From Dehalobacter sp. CP (GTDB lineage: Bacteria > Bacillota_B > Desulfitobacteriia > Desulfitobacteriales > Syntrophobotulaceae), in the NCBI GenBank assembly GCA_009910795.1, contig VMEE01000095.1, forward strand, positions 1 through 64,000: a stretch of 64,000 bases of DNA, written 5' to 3'. A program made the translations under genes and the position numbers. This document shows, in pieces, positions 19,985 through 28,614 of this stretch (position 1 is its first letter; every line of letters begins with the position of its first letter). Under the pieces are notes generated by a model. It ran no database searches and was not told the origin of the DNA. It saw only the letters and a program-made list of their open reading frames with translations.

Positions 19985-20413
19985 ATGATCATGCTAAAAC
20001 GATATTTAATTTACGGGCTGATGGGCTGGAGCCTCGAAATAATCTGGACAGGACTTGATTCTCTTATTCACGGGGATTTTCGGCTAATGGGCTTTACCAA
20101 CCTTTGGATGTTTTTTATATATGGTTCCGCTGCTATTCTTGAACCTTTACACGATTTAATTTCAGGATGGAGGTGGCCTTTGAGGGGACTCGTTTGGCTC
20201 ACAGCAATCTGGGGGATAGAATATTTTAGCGGTCTGTTTCTACTTAAAATTCTGGGGGTCTATCCTTGGCGGTATACGGATCCGCTGGCGATAAACGGAC
20301 TCATTACACTCAGCTATGCCCCGGTATGGTTTATCGGCGGCCTTCTCTTTGAGCGGGTTCACCGTAAACTTGATGCTTTCGTTATACTCACAAACAGATA
20401 TTCAGAAAGGTAA
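19985..20413 (+). CDS. putative CmpB-type membrane protein (ABC-transporter type IV family)
   Basis: A 142-residue integral membrane protein with four predicted helices. The pattern YGLMGWSLEIIWTG, then GFTNLWMFFIYGSAA, then IWGIEYFSGLFL, resembles the PF06541 family, called putative ABC transporter type IV or CmpB. Its function is not established. No strong ribosome site precedes the ATG; the stem-loop does. It converges on yyaL. Confidence 0.7.
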   Translation: MIMLKRYLIYGLMGWSLEIIWTGLDSLIHGDFRLMGFTNLWMFFIYGSAAILEPLHDLISGWRWPLRGLVWLTAIWGIEYFSGLFLLKILGVYPWRYTDPLAINGLITLSYAPVWFIGGLLFERVHRKLDAFVILTNRYSER

Positions 20414-20471
20414 ACGGTAAACAAGCTCAAGGACATACCCATATAATGATACCTGGATGTGTATGCCTGGG

Positions 20472-22717
20472 TTATTCTGAGAGGATTTTTGCTAATTCTT
20501 CGGGGGTATTTACAGGCTCCCTGCAAGTAAAATCCCTGCAGACGTAAACCGATAGGTCCCTACCGACAGGGTAATCATCCATTCTTGGGATTAACTGTCC
20601 TAACGAACCGTCATTGTAGGCCACTGCAGCATATGGATGAAAATCCTTAAAAATGACGGTCTGCATTTTTTCTAGCGTTTGATTAGCGGAAGATCCCGAC
20701 AATACCAGTTCCTCGCCTTGATTTAAGGCGTATTGGATCGCCTGAAGGAAAGCTGTGTATCCCGGAGGATAGTCCTCAACAGTCGTCCGGAATGAATTGA
20801 TTTGTTTTTCAGCCCGTTCTTGCCATTTTGACAGTCCGGTAAGTCTCCACAGCCTCACTAGATTGCAGGCGCTCATTGAGTTCCCGGAAGGCATTGCACC
20901 GTCATAGATCTCCTTAGGCCTGAGTAGCAGTTCCTCAGCATCACAACCGGTAAAATAATATCCCCCGTTCGTTTCATCCCGGAACAGTTTTTCCTGCTCT
21001 TCCTGAAGAAATATCGCCTGCTCCAGGTATTCTGTTTTTCCGCACGCCGTATAGAGTTCCAGCAACCCGTGGACTAGAAAAGCATAATCATCGAGATAAC
21101 CAGGTATACCTGCCTCACCATCCCTGTACCGGGCGAGCAGTCTGCCGCGGGAATCAAACATCCTGTCTCTGATAAAACCTGCGGCATTTTCTGAGGTTAG
21201 AAGAAGACTCTTTTTATCATTTTCCCAAGAGAGATCACCTGAGAGCACCTGCACTCCTTTGGCTAAAGCTCCAATCATCAAACCATTCCAGGAAACCAGG
21301 ATCTTATCATCTTTAGCCGGGTGGACTCTTTTTTCTCTTGCTGAAAACAGAATGGTATTACAAATGTCCAACATCTCGTCCAGTTCGTCTCCAGTCAGAC
21401 TATAGCGGGAAGTGAGGTCCCCAACACCGACATGAAAGATGCGTGAAGGAATATTTTTTCCTTCATAATTACCTTCATCCGTTATGCCATACGCATCACA
21501 ATAGATATCCGCCACTTCTTCTTTTTGCTTAGAAAGAGGTTTAAATCCGTTTTTAAGCTCTCTTTCTTTTTGAAGGGATTCAATTCCATCCTGGAGTGTT
21601 TTTCTAATCTCATCTTTGGACCAAAGATAGTATTTGCCCTCCTCCCCTTCAGAGTCGGCATCTTCCGCACTGTAAAAGCCTCCTTCCGCAGAAGTCATAT
21701 CGCGCAGAATGTACCGGAAAATATTCTGTGCAACCCGGCGGTATTTTTGGTTTTTCGTCCGCTGAAAAGCTTCTAAATAGACACGCGCCAAACCGGCGTT
21801 GTCGTAAAGCATTTTTTCAAAATGAGGGACCAGCCAGTAACGGTCTGTGCTATAGCGTGCAAAGCCAAACCCGATATGATCGAAGATCCCTCCGTCAGCC
21901 ATGCTGTCCAATGTTTTTTCAACCATCGCCAATGCTTTGCTCTGTGGCTCTTCCATTGAATACCGCAGTAAAAAACCCAGGTTATGGGGAGCCGGGAATT
22001 TGGGAGCACTGCCGAATCCCCCGTATTTTGAATCAAACTTGTTTTCCAGCAGTTCATATCCTTTGCCCAGTAGGGTTTTACCCCAGATCGCTATATCACC
22101 GCTGTCTTTTTCTTTCTCTGTAAATGGCAGGGTCTGCTTGTTCTTTGGCACGGCAGACGTGGCGTTTTTATCCCCTCGATAATGCCTGGTAACTGTTTCG
22201 TAAAGTTCCGCTGCCGTTTGGATGACTTTATCTTTCTCTGTCTGCCACAACTCACCTACCTGACTCAAAATATCCATGAGACCAGGACGTCCGTAATGGC
22301 TGTGTTTTGGGAAATAAGTTCCGGCAAAGAAAGGCTGTTTATCCGGCGTCATCAGCACTGTCAGCGGCCAGCCCCCTGCTCCGGTCATCACCTGACAATA
22401 GGTCATGTACAGTTGGTCAATATCCGGTCTTTCTTCCCGGTCCACCTTAACCGGAATATAACTGCGGTTCAGAATTGCGGCGACTTCTTCATCCTCGAAT
22501 GATTCCCGTTCCATGACATGGCACCAGTGACAAGTTCATCATAGTAGACAAGTCAGCTATACCCAATAGAAAGGAAAACCGGCTTATCCTCTGATTTTGC
22601 TTTGGTAAAGGCTTCATCACCCCAAGGGAACCAATCCACTGGGTTGTAAGCGTGCTGAAGCAGATAAGGCGACTTTTCATTCGCTAATCTATTGGGTATT
22701 TTATTTTGATTGTCCAC
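20472..22717 (-). pseudogene. YyaL/DUF255 thioredoxin-domain protein, broken by a 20-base insertion
   Basis: Two frames together make one 741-residue protein of the YyaL/DUF255 (spermatogenesis-associated 20-like) family: an N-terminal thioredoxin-like domain followed by an (alpha/alpha)6 glycosidase-like region. The start is GTG at 22717 with GGAGG seven bases upstream. The N-terminal part ([21 protein letters not shown]) runs to GYS and then hits TGA; the rest resumes from the ACTTGTCAC codons that encode the CHWC motif. Removing 22536-22555 restores the frame and the sequence GYS-TCHWCHVM exactly. Either the gene is inactive or the 20 bases are an assembly or strain variant. The integrated element's recombinase lies 50 bases upstream. 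Confidence 0.85.
22536..22555. other. 20-base insertion disrupting yyaL
   Basis: These bases are extra relative to the DUF255 reading frame. GACAAGT occurs just before them (22529-22535) and again inside them (22547-22553), so the insertion carries an 18-base-spaced repeat of its flank. It adds an immediate TGA stop and a frameshift in front of the redox CxxC codons. Confidence 0.7.
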
Positions 22718-22766
22718 ATGACCACCTCCTTTTTTTATGAATGTACACCCCATATGCACTTTCAAT

Positions 22767-24284
22767 TTATTTGAAGTTGACAATTACTTTTATATCGTCT
22801 CCGTTTTTCTGCCAGACTATGCTTTCAATAATAGTACGGTAGAGATCATTACGAGCCGCATTATCGGTTGTCTCAGTAATGTTTTCAAGAAAAGCGTCCA
22901 ACATCTTTTGCCGGTCTGCATTTGTTATTTTAGCGGTAGACTTAGCTTTTTTCTTTAGTTCATAAAGCGTATTGCTTGTATGATAAATTTCATCTTCCCA
23001 CTTCTTTTTTCTTCTAAGCCATTCACTTCGGCAATAATCCCCATATTCATAAGCGTCATTGACAACTTCCAATGCCCGCTTCTGCCTTTGAAGATTAGCG
23101 TCACATTCTATGATCATTTCATTAATGCTGTTTAGTGTATCATTTTCAGCCTCAGTTTCATTTGCAATAAAGTCAACCTTGTATTTCTTTATTTCCTCAA
23201 GCACCATTTTCTCAATGAAAGATATTCTTATACCTTCATTACGGCATTTTTCCCCCACGGGGTTAATATACCAGCACGGCTTCATAAATACTTCATTCCG
23301 CTTTACGTAGTAAGTATGGGAATGACCGCATTTTGCGCATTTAATCAGCCCGGAAAAAGCATATGTTTGATGGCGAGCCTTGGTACCGATCAGCTTCCTG
23401 TTTCCTATCAACTCTACAATTCTATCATGTTCTTCCTGCGTTTTAGCTGGCTCGTGACAGTTTTCGACCACTACCCATTCGCTTTTAGGAAAGACTTTCA
23501 AAGCCTTGGCGTTTGGGCGTTTCTGTTTATGACCATCTCCCTGGGTCTTATTGCTGATAATTTTCCCTAAATGGGTTTCGTCTGTCAACAACCTTTGAAC
23601 AGTTTCTCCTCTCCAGTAATTCGACTTAACCGTAAGGATACCTTTTCTGTTAAAATTTTCAGCTATTTTCTGCGGAGGTATTCCTTTTATAGCTTCCTCA
23701 ATCATATTTCTGTAAATTATATATCTTTCGTCATGGATGACAATTCCTTTGGGATTGTACTTATCTTTATAACGCTGATAGACATAAGGAAACGGCGGGA
23801 TGCCGTTTGTCCATTGTCCCCGTCTTGCCCCAATTTTCTTTCCTTGGCGCAGCCTCTTGGTTATCATCTTGTATTCCTGCCGGGCAAAAAATCCCTTTAA
23901 ATCGGCATATGTATCATCAATATCATCATTCAGGTCGTAAATTTTATCCGGAGTGATAATGAGCGTATTTGATTTTTGAAACGCCTTTTTGAGCCGGTCT
24001 TGCTCTCCCAGATCTCCCCTGCCTAACCTGTCATATTCAACAACACAGACAGCATCGTATACCCCTTCCTCGACTTCTTTCAAAAGCTTACAAATCTTCG
24101 GGCGCAGATCGATGCTGTCTGATGTTCCGACTTCCATGTACTCCACATATTTAAAATTGTTTCTTTTGCATAGGTCAATAAGAACCATGCGATGCTTTTC
24201 CAAATCCTCCATGCCCTCCGCACGGGATTTTCTAATATATATAGCTACATATCGGATAATGAATTTTTTATCCTCAATACCCAA
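22767..24284 (-). CDS. large serine recombinase of the integrated element
   Basis: A large serine recombinase of about 505 residues. The resolvase domain carries the catalytic serine in YIRKSRAEG (near residue 20) and the DRLGRGD segment. A recombinase domain follows, then a zinc ribbon (CAKC and later Cys residues) and a long coiled coil. The start is read as TTG at 24284 because GGAGG lies eight bases upstream; the frame stays open to 24338. It ends 50 bases upstream of the yyaL start, so one end of the element should lie at about 22738-22767. It would mediate integration and excision of the conjugative element to the right. It is only distantly like the recombinase at 144-1598. Confidence 0.9.
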   Translation of the reverse strand: MGIEDKKFIIRYVAIYIRKSRAEGMEDLEKHRMVLIDLCKRNNFKYVEYMEVGTSDSIDLRPKICKLLKEVEEGVYDAVCVVEYDRLGRGDLGEQDRLKKAFQKSNTLIITPDKIYDLNDDIDDTYADLKGFFARQEYKMITKRLRQGKKIGARRGQWTNGIPPFPYVYQRYKDKYNPKGIVIHDERYIIYRNMIEEAIKGIPPQKIAENFNRKGILTVKSNYWRGETVQRLLTDETHLGKIISNKTQGDGHKQKRPNAKALKVFPKSEWVVVENCHEPAKTQEEHDRIVELIGNRKLIGTKARHQTYAFSGLIKCAKCGHSHTYYVKRNEVFMKPCWYINPVGEKCRNEGIRISFIEKMVLEEIKKYKVDFIANETEAENDTLNSINEMIIECDANLQRQKRALEVVNDAYEYGDYCRSEWLRRKKKWEDEIYHTSNTLYELKKKAKSTAKITNADRQKMLDAFLENITETTDNAARNDLYRTIIESIVWQKNGDDIKVIVNFK

Positions 24285-24411
24285 TATGCTCACCTCCAAA
24301 CAAAAATAAAGCATCACACTTAAATAAATGAAAAACACTTGCCTTTGTGAATATTATCAATTTGCGAATAAGTAACGTCAAAGGTACGGAATACAGAGGA
24401 TTATTGTAATT

Positions 24412-24561
24412 TTAAGCTTTACAATTATGAACTGGGCGGATCAGTATATTCAACTCGTTGTTTTCCTGAAGTTGGTACAGCTTCTTTTGAAATTGTCTAA
24501 GTGCTTGGTTAGATGGTTTATTCGCAATTACAGTAATTCTCAGTTTGCTTTCGCTGGACAT
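24412..24561 (-). CDS. small 49-residue protein upstream of the recombinase
   Basis: An ORF of 49 residues, ATG 24559-24561 to TAA 24412-24414, with GAGGAGGA six to eight bases upstream. It is basic at the N terminus with a Gln-rich helix (QALRQFQKKLYQLQENNEL). It lies 127 bases before the recombinase on the same strand. Small proteins next to serine recombinases are common in clostridial conjugative elements, but I do not recognise this one. Confidence 0.6.
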   Translation of the reverse strand: MSSESKLRITVIANKPSNQALRQFQKKLYQLQENNELNILIRPVHNCKA

Positions 24562-24594
24562 TATGTCTCCTCCTCATTATCCTAATGAATCTGC

Positions 24595-24658
24595 AGCGGT
24601 AAGGGTATGCCTTATTTTAGAACCACTTATAGATTTAAATTGGCATACCCTTACCGCT
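24595..24658. repeat. perfect 17-bp inverted repeat
   Basis: The arms at 24595-24611 and 24642-24658 are exact reverse complements (AGCGGTAAGGGTATGCC), separated by 30 AT-rich bases. No T run follows on either strand. On the minus strand it lies between the structured region and the ribosome site of the 49-residue ORF, so it could form a strong mRNA hairpin or be a protein-binding site. Confidence 0.85.
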
Positions 24659-24684
24659 TCTGTTTTGGTTTACTAAGGTTATTG

Positions 24685-24936
24685 GTTTTATCCGGCAGAC
24701 GGCGGTTGACCGTCTCATAGGAATTACACCTCCCCGTCAGCGACCGAGGCGTACTCTGGGACTTAACCTCGACTGCACGCAAGTATCATTATCCCGCCGT
24801 ATGTGTCATGGCCATAAATGCTACCAGCATTTATTTATTGCACGGGTATTTGTCGCTTCCACCTCAAGGTGATCATGGCGTACCTGCAATATGGCTTTCC
24901 TTTTCTAGGACATACGGGGAAAGTACCGGATAAAAC
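24685..24936 (-). ncRNA. candidate structured RNA/leader of the recombinase genes
   Basis: A gene-free, GC-richer stretch of 252 bases closed by an 11-bp inverted repeat (24685-24695 with 24926-24936). Nested inside are GACGG/CCGTC (24698-24702, 24710-24714), CGAGG/CCTCG (24745-24749, 24767-24771), a 9-bp ATAAATGCT/AGCATTTAT hairpin (24814-24822, 24826-24834), and TTGCA-GGGTA pairing with TACC-TGCAA around an ACCT/AGGT hairpin (about 24838-24890). The strand is inferred from the minus-strand genes behind it. I do not recognise an Rfam class. It could equally be a DNA site such as a transfer origin or recombination accessory region. Confidence 0.5.
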
Positions 24937-25123
24937 ACATATTCAATTTTCAAAGAACCTCCGAGGGGGTAGATAAAAGTCCCTCTATTAATCAGCAGAT
25001 TTTTTGGTCGTTTATACCCCCCCTTTTGAAATTTTTAGGAAATTTTTTAACGGAATTGATCGAGTCGGCTTAACTTAACTCCCTACTTTTATTCCGCTAG
25101 CTTTTGTACATCCAATAATGTTT

Positions 25124-25156
25124 AGAAAAGAAAAGACACCGCAATCTTGCGATGTC
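25124..25156 (-). terminator. rho-independent terminator after the vWA gene
   Basis: On the minus strand a 9-bp stem with one mismatch (25148-25156 with 25135-25143, loop AGAT) is followed by TTTTCTTTTC. It lies 66 bases downstream of the vWA gene stop and would end the macro/coiled-coil/vWA transcript. Confidence 0.75.
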
Positions 25157-25221
25157 AAATTTCATTGAGCAAAACAGTATCATTTCAGCTTTTTATCCGT
25201 TATCGAAAACAAGTCTTAGAT

Positions 25222-25875
25222 TCATTTCCGTCCTCCGCGATTCTTATAATCCTTTTGAATTTCGTCGTTCCAGCCTTCTGGCATTGCGGAGCATTCGCGG
25301 AATGAAGCAACGGCCTCACTCATCACACGAAAATTCAATTCAACACCTTCTTTGTCTGCGTGATAGTTCTGGGCGCGGTCTGCGGGAATCCCAAATCGTC
25401 CAGCTGTTTCAACAGCGTCGATATTTGCACCGAGAAAGATAAACTCCCACCCATAATTTTTCTTTTGCCGCTCGATCTGCGCCTTGACCTTATCAGCCGA
25501 ATATTCACGGCTGGAATTCTCCTCGCCGTCCGTGATAATAATAAACATTACCTTCTCAGCACGGTAATCGTCGGCTGTGTGTTTTTGAGCGTTGCCAATT
25601 TTGTGGATTGTCCTGCCAATAGCATCAAGCAGTGCCGTTGAACCGCCAACAGCATATTCCTTCTTGGTAATTGAGCTAACCGCCTTGATGTCGATACGGT
25701 CGTGGAGCAGTTCATAGTTGTTGTCGAACAGCACAGTCGTAATGTGGCATTCTCCGTCTACCGACTTTTGCTTTTCGAGCATCGAGTTGTAACCACCAAT
25801 TGTGTCGCTTTCCAAGCCGCCCATTGAACCGCTCTTGTCGAGTATAAAAACAAGTTCTGTTAATCCTTTTTTCAT
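25222..25875 (-). CDS. von Willebrand factor type A domain protein
   Basis: A 217-residue protein that is essentially one vWA domain. The metal-ion-dependent adhesion site DKSGSM is at about residues 13-18, with GGSTALLDAIG and ITDGEENSS as the further MIDAS segments. There is no signal peptide, so it acts in the cytoplasm. Standalone vWA proteins act as metal-dependent interaction modules. It is the last gene of a three-gene set after a macro-domain protein and a membrane coiled-coil protein. GGAGG lies nine bases before the ATG. Confidence 0.85.
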   Translation of the reverse strand: MKKGLTELVFILDKSGSMGGLESDTIGGYNSMLEKQKSVDGECHITTVLFDNNYELLHDRIDIKAVSSITKKEYAVGGSTALLDAIGRTIHKIGNAQKHTADDYRAEKVMFIIITDGEENSSREYSADKVKAQIERQKKNYGWEFIFLGANIDAVETAGRFGIPADRAQNYHADKEGVELNFRVMSEAVASFRECSAMPEGWNDEIQKDYKNRGGRK

Positions 25876-25996
25876 TTTTCATGTCCTCCTTAAGTTTCAT
25901 TACGACTTAAGGATAATAGTTTCGGCGGGACGGGTGGTCGCTTCGGAAGTGACATCTTACAAAATTGCTTTTGATTTTACTCCTTGTTTATCATTA

Positions 25997-27292
25997 CTAT
26001 CCCACCACGGATGCTTCATGCAAGAAGTAGTACTTACCATCTTTAATAATAATCTGAACACCTTCATCATATACTTCTTCTGGTTTATTTAAAGCTTTCG
26101 GCTTAGGTTTGGTTTGAGTGTTAATCTTTTGAACCAATCCTTGTTTTAATTCCTTGTATTTCCACTTTTCATCTACAAAACCTGGTATTGCCGAAAACAA
26201 TCTATCAACTCCGGTCTTTGAAATACGATTTTTATCCAAATCAATACATAGTGATTTAACCTGTCTATCGTGCCATTGCTCTAGCAAATTTCTGGTTTGT
26301 ACCGATTGCTCTAAATACTTGTTAAATAAGGAATAGCTCATATCACTTGATATGCCGCCTTTCCCAAATAAATATGTCAATTTGCTGATTTCCTCAAGAA
26401 CGGTAACTAATATATTCTGATATTCAACAAGAATATTAAATACATCAATTTTTTTCTGATACTTTTTATAATCGAGATTAGGACTCTTTTGAGAAATGTC
26501 GGTTATCGTTATATTCACTTGTCCAAGTAGTTCAGTAGTAATACCTTTTAAATTTTCTAAAGTTGTTAGTTTGATTTTCCTTTGTTCGTCATTTTCCATA
26601 ATTTCAGAACTGAATTGAGAAATCTCCCTAACGCGAGAAAGTAAAGATAAAATCCTACTCTTTAATTCCATCTCTTGAAAGTCGCTTATTTTGTCTATGC
26701 TCTTTGTCATAGTCTCTAGCTTGGAATTTATCTCCGACATATAATATTGCCCGACAACCAAAGAACCAACATTTATGACATTTGCAACACCGTTAGCTAC
26801 CAAAGTAGCCTTAGAAATTTTTGTAGGGTCTACTTTAACAAAATTTGCTTGTCCTTTAATTCTTTTTGTTCCGCGATAAATACCTCTTACAGCACCTTCC
26901 ATTTGTTTAGATTTTGTAAGGGTTGCTCCACTTGGAATTACCGCTTTATATAACTCAACACTTTTAAGAGCTTTTTTTGTAATTGTTTTTGCTGCGATTT
27001 CCGCTGCAGCCGGAATAGTCTCTGAGATTCGGGCAATAACCGTACGGTCTGTAATTTCAAATAGACTTTTTTCATCAAATTCGGTTGTCACCGGCAGTCG
27101 CTCTATTGGTATGGTTATTCCGCTTTCTTGAACACATTCTGCCTCAAGTGCCTCAGAAGTAATTGGGGCAGAATTTACAGTGTCTAAAACATCTTTGCTG
27201 TAAGAATTAGCTTTTCTCCTTGATTTAATTACCAAGGCAGCAATCAAAGCAACGATTATTATAGATAGTATTATTACCAGAAAATAATCCAT
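25997..27292 (-). CDS. membrane-anchored coiled-coil protein, function unknown
   Basis: A 431-residue protein with one N-terminal transmembrane helix (about 4-24, YFLVIILSIIIVALIAALVI) and a large, mostly helical cytoplasmic part. A hydrophobic Gly-rich stretch (GVANVINVGSLVVGQYY, about 210) sits mid-protein and could insert in or touch the membrane, followed by heptad-like helices. No family is recognised. The ATG at 27292 lies four bases after the macro-protein stop, with GGGAGG upstream, so the two are coupled. It probably links the macro and vWA proteins to the membrane; this is inference. Confidence 0.7.
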   Translation of the reverse strand: MDYFLVIILSIIIVALIAALVIKSRRKANSYSKDVLDTVNSAPITSEALEAECVQESGITIPIERLPVTTEFDEKSLFEITDRTVIARISETIPAAAEIAAKTITKKALKSVELYKAVIPSGATLTKSKQMEGAVRGIYRGTKRIKGQANFVKVDPTKISKATLVANGVANVINVGSLVVGQYYMSEINSKLETMTKSIDKISDFQEMELKSRILSLLSRVREISQFSSEIMENDEQRKIKLTTLENLKGITTELLGQVNITITDISQKSPNLDYKKYQKKIDVFNILVEYQNILVTVLEEISKLTYLFGKGGISSDMSYSLFNKYLEQSVQTRNLLEQWHDRQVKSLCIDLDKNRISKTGVDRLFSAIPGFVDEKWKYKELKQGLVQKINTQTKPKPKALNKPEEVYDEGVQIIIKDGKYYFLHEASVVG

Positions 27293-27296
27293 GATT

Positions 27297-28307
27297 TCAC
27301 CCTCCCAGCAACGGCTGGTCGTATTTGAACAGTACTTCATTAATCTCAAAAATGTCGTACTTCCTGCTGACAATAAAGTATTCGACAATAACGTCGAACT
27401 TCTGGCTGTGGGACAGGGCATAGCCAGCCCGCTCCAAAAGGTCATCCGTTTCATCGAGTGACAGCTCCAACGCCACTGCAAGGGCAACGGCAGTGCGCTT
27501 GCTCGGTGTATAACCTTTTCCGGTTCTGATTTTGGAAAACAGCTTTCGGTCAAGGTTGGCGCGTTTGTAGATTTCCACGTCCGTCTTGCCCTTGGCATCA
27601 ATCAACCGCAGGAGTGTCTCCGAGAATGGCTCGTCCAGGCTGCCTATCAGCTCGTCAATACCAGTGCCAACAGTCGGGGCTTGCGTGGGTGACGGCACGT
27701 TATACCTGATAAAATCAGCTTCCTCAAGGACTTCACGCTCGACATCAAGCAACTCTTGCCGAGTATACTTGTGTTCTGCGACGTAATGCTCATCAATATA
27801 GCTCTCGACTTCACCGATAAGCTTCTCACTGACCGTGAACGCCGCCTTATCAAATACGGCGAGATACACTTCCAATTCGTGTTCTCCGAGGAAGTCTTGG
27901 ATAGCTCCCGTGGCAACTTGCAGGGCTTCGTCTTTCGGGTAACCATAAATACCGCTCGAAATCAGCGGAAATGCTATGCTTTCGCATTTGTTCTCTACCG
28001 CTCGTTTCAGACTGTTTATGTAGCATAGGCGTAGTTGCTCTTCCTCACCATTCTTGCCGTCACGGTAAACTGGTCCCGCTGTGTGGACAACAAACTTGGC
28101 GGGCAGCCCGAACCCCGGTGTAATGACTGCGTCGCCAGTTTGAATCGGCCCGAGTTTTTTGCAGGCCGCTTGCAGTTCGGAAGCGCCCGCCGCCTTGAAT
28201 ATGGCCCCGCAAACGCCTCCACCCATTTGAAGCGCGGTGTTTGCAGCATTGATGATTGCGTCAACCTTCATTTTCGTAATGTCCTGCCGGACTATGGTAA
28301 AGGGCAT
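27297..28307 (-). CDS. macro domain protein with C-terminal XRE-like HTH
   Basis: A 336-residue protein. The N-terminal macro domain (about 1-165) has the ADP-ribose-binding pattern VDAIINAANTALQMGGGVCGAI and a PLISSGIYGYP loop; macro domains bind or remove ADP-ribose. The C-terminal part (about 235-310) reads as a Cro/XRE helix-turn-helix (VEIYKRANLDRKLFSKIRTG), so the protein may also bind DNA and sense its own ligand. It is the first gene of the macro/membrane/vWA operon, with the ribosome site GAGGTGA five bases before the ATG. The 290-base gap upstream should hold its promoter. Confidence 0.85.
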   Translation of the reverse strand: MPFTIVRQDITKMKVDAIINAANTALQMGGGVCGAIFKAAGASELQAACKKLGPIQTGDAVITPGFGLPAKFVVHTAGPVYRDGKNGEEEQLRLCYINSLKRAVENKCESIAFPLISSGIYGYPKDEALQVATGAIQDFLGEHELEVYLAVFDKAAFTVSEKLIGEVESYIDEHYVAEHKYTRQELLDVEREVLEEADFIRYNVPSPTQAPTVGTGIDELIGSLDEPFSETLLRLIDAKGKTDVEIYKRANLDRKLFSKIRTGKGYTPSKRTAVALAVALELSLDETDDLLERAGYALSHSQKFDVIVEYFIVSRKYDIFEINEVLFKYDQPLLGG

Positions 28308-28586
28308 ATGGTCACCTCATATTTGAGCTATCCTCGAAGCTGTTTCTTCACTTTATACGTTTTGCTCGTTCGCGGTAATATGTCCACGTTTATAAGTTGA
28401 GAGGTCAATATGGATGTTTTTCCATCCACTCGATGGAACGATAGCATCAGATTGATGCCTTGACTGTAATTTGTTATTCTTCCGTTCTCGGGAATAGGTC
28501 GATAGTGGCTTTTATGTGTGTTATCCGTTTGTGGAACAATTCAGCAGTCTTAATCAGTTCTTGGGAACAATTCGATATATATAATG

Positions 28587-28614
28587 GCGATTAGCGATTA
28601 GCGATTAGCGATTA
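28587..28614. repeat. four tandem copies of the heptamer GCGATTA
   Basis: Four exact copies of GCGATTA lie head to tail. They overlap the last codons and stop (28598-28600) of the cysteine desulfurase gene. Because the unit is 7 bases, copy-number changes shift the frame, but with four copies the stop falls in the second unit read, so small changes mostly leave the protein unchanged. Confidence 0.85.

Noticed and set aside
22536..22720. In-frame TGA in yyaL as a selenocysteine codon
   Set aside because: After the TGA the same frame loses similarity to the DUF255 family; the conserved CHWC segment is in another frame and returns only when 20 bases are removed, so it is a frameshifting insertion.
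24595..24936. CRISPR array
   Set aside because: Inverted repeats are present but no regularly spaced direct repeats, and no cas genes are in the window.
24685..24936. Group I or group II intron
   Set aside because: No intron-encoded protein, and I could not find the domain V or P7-type core; the length is also short for either class.
25222..28307. Macro/vWA genes as a tellurite resistance operon
   Set aside because: vWA proteins occur with Ter genes, but no TerD, TerC or related gene is found nearby.
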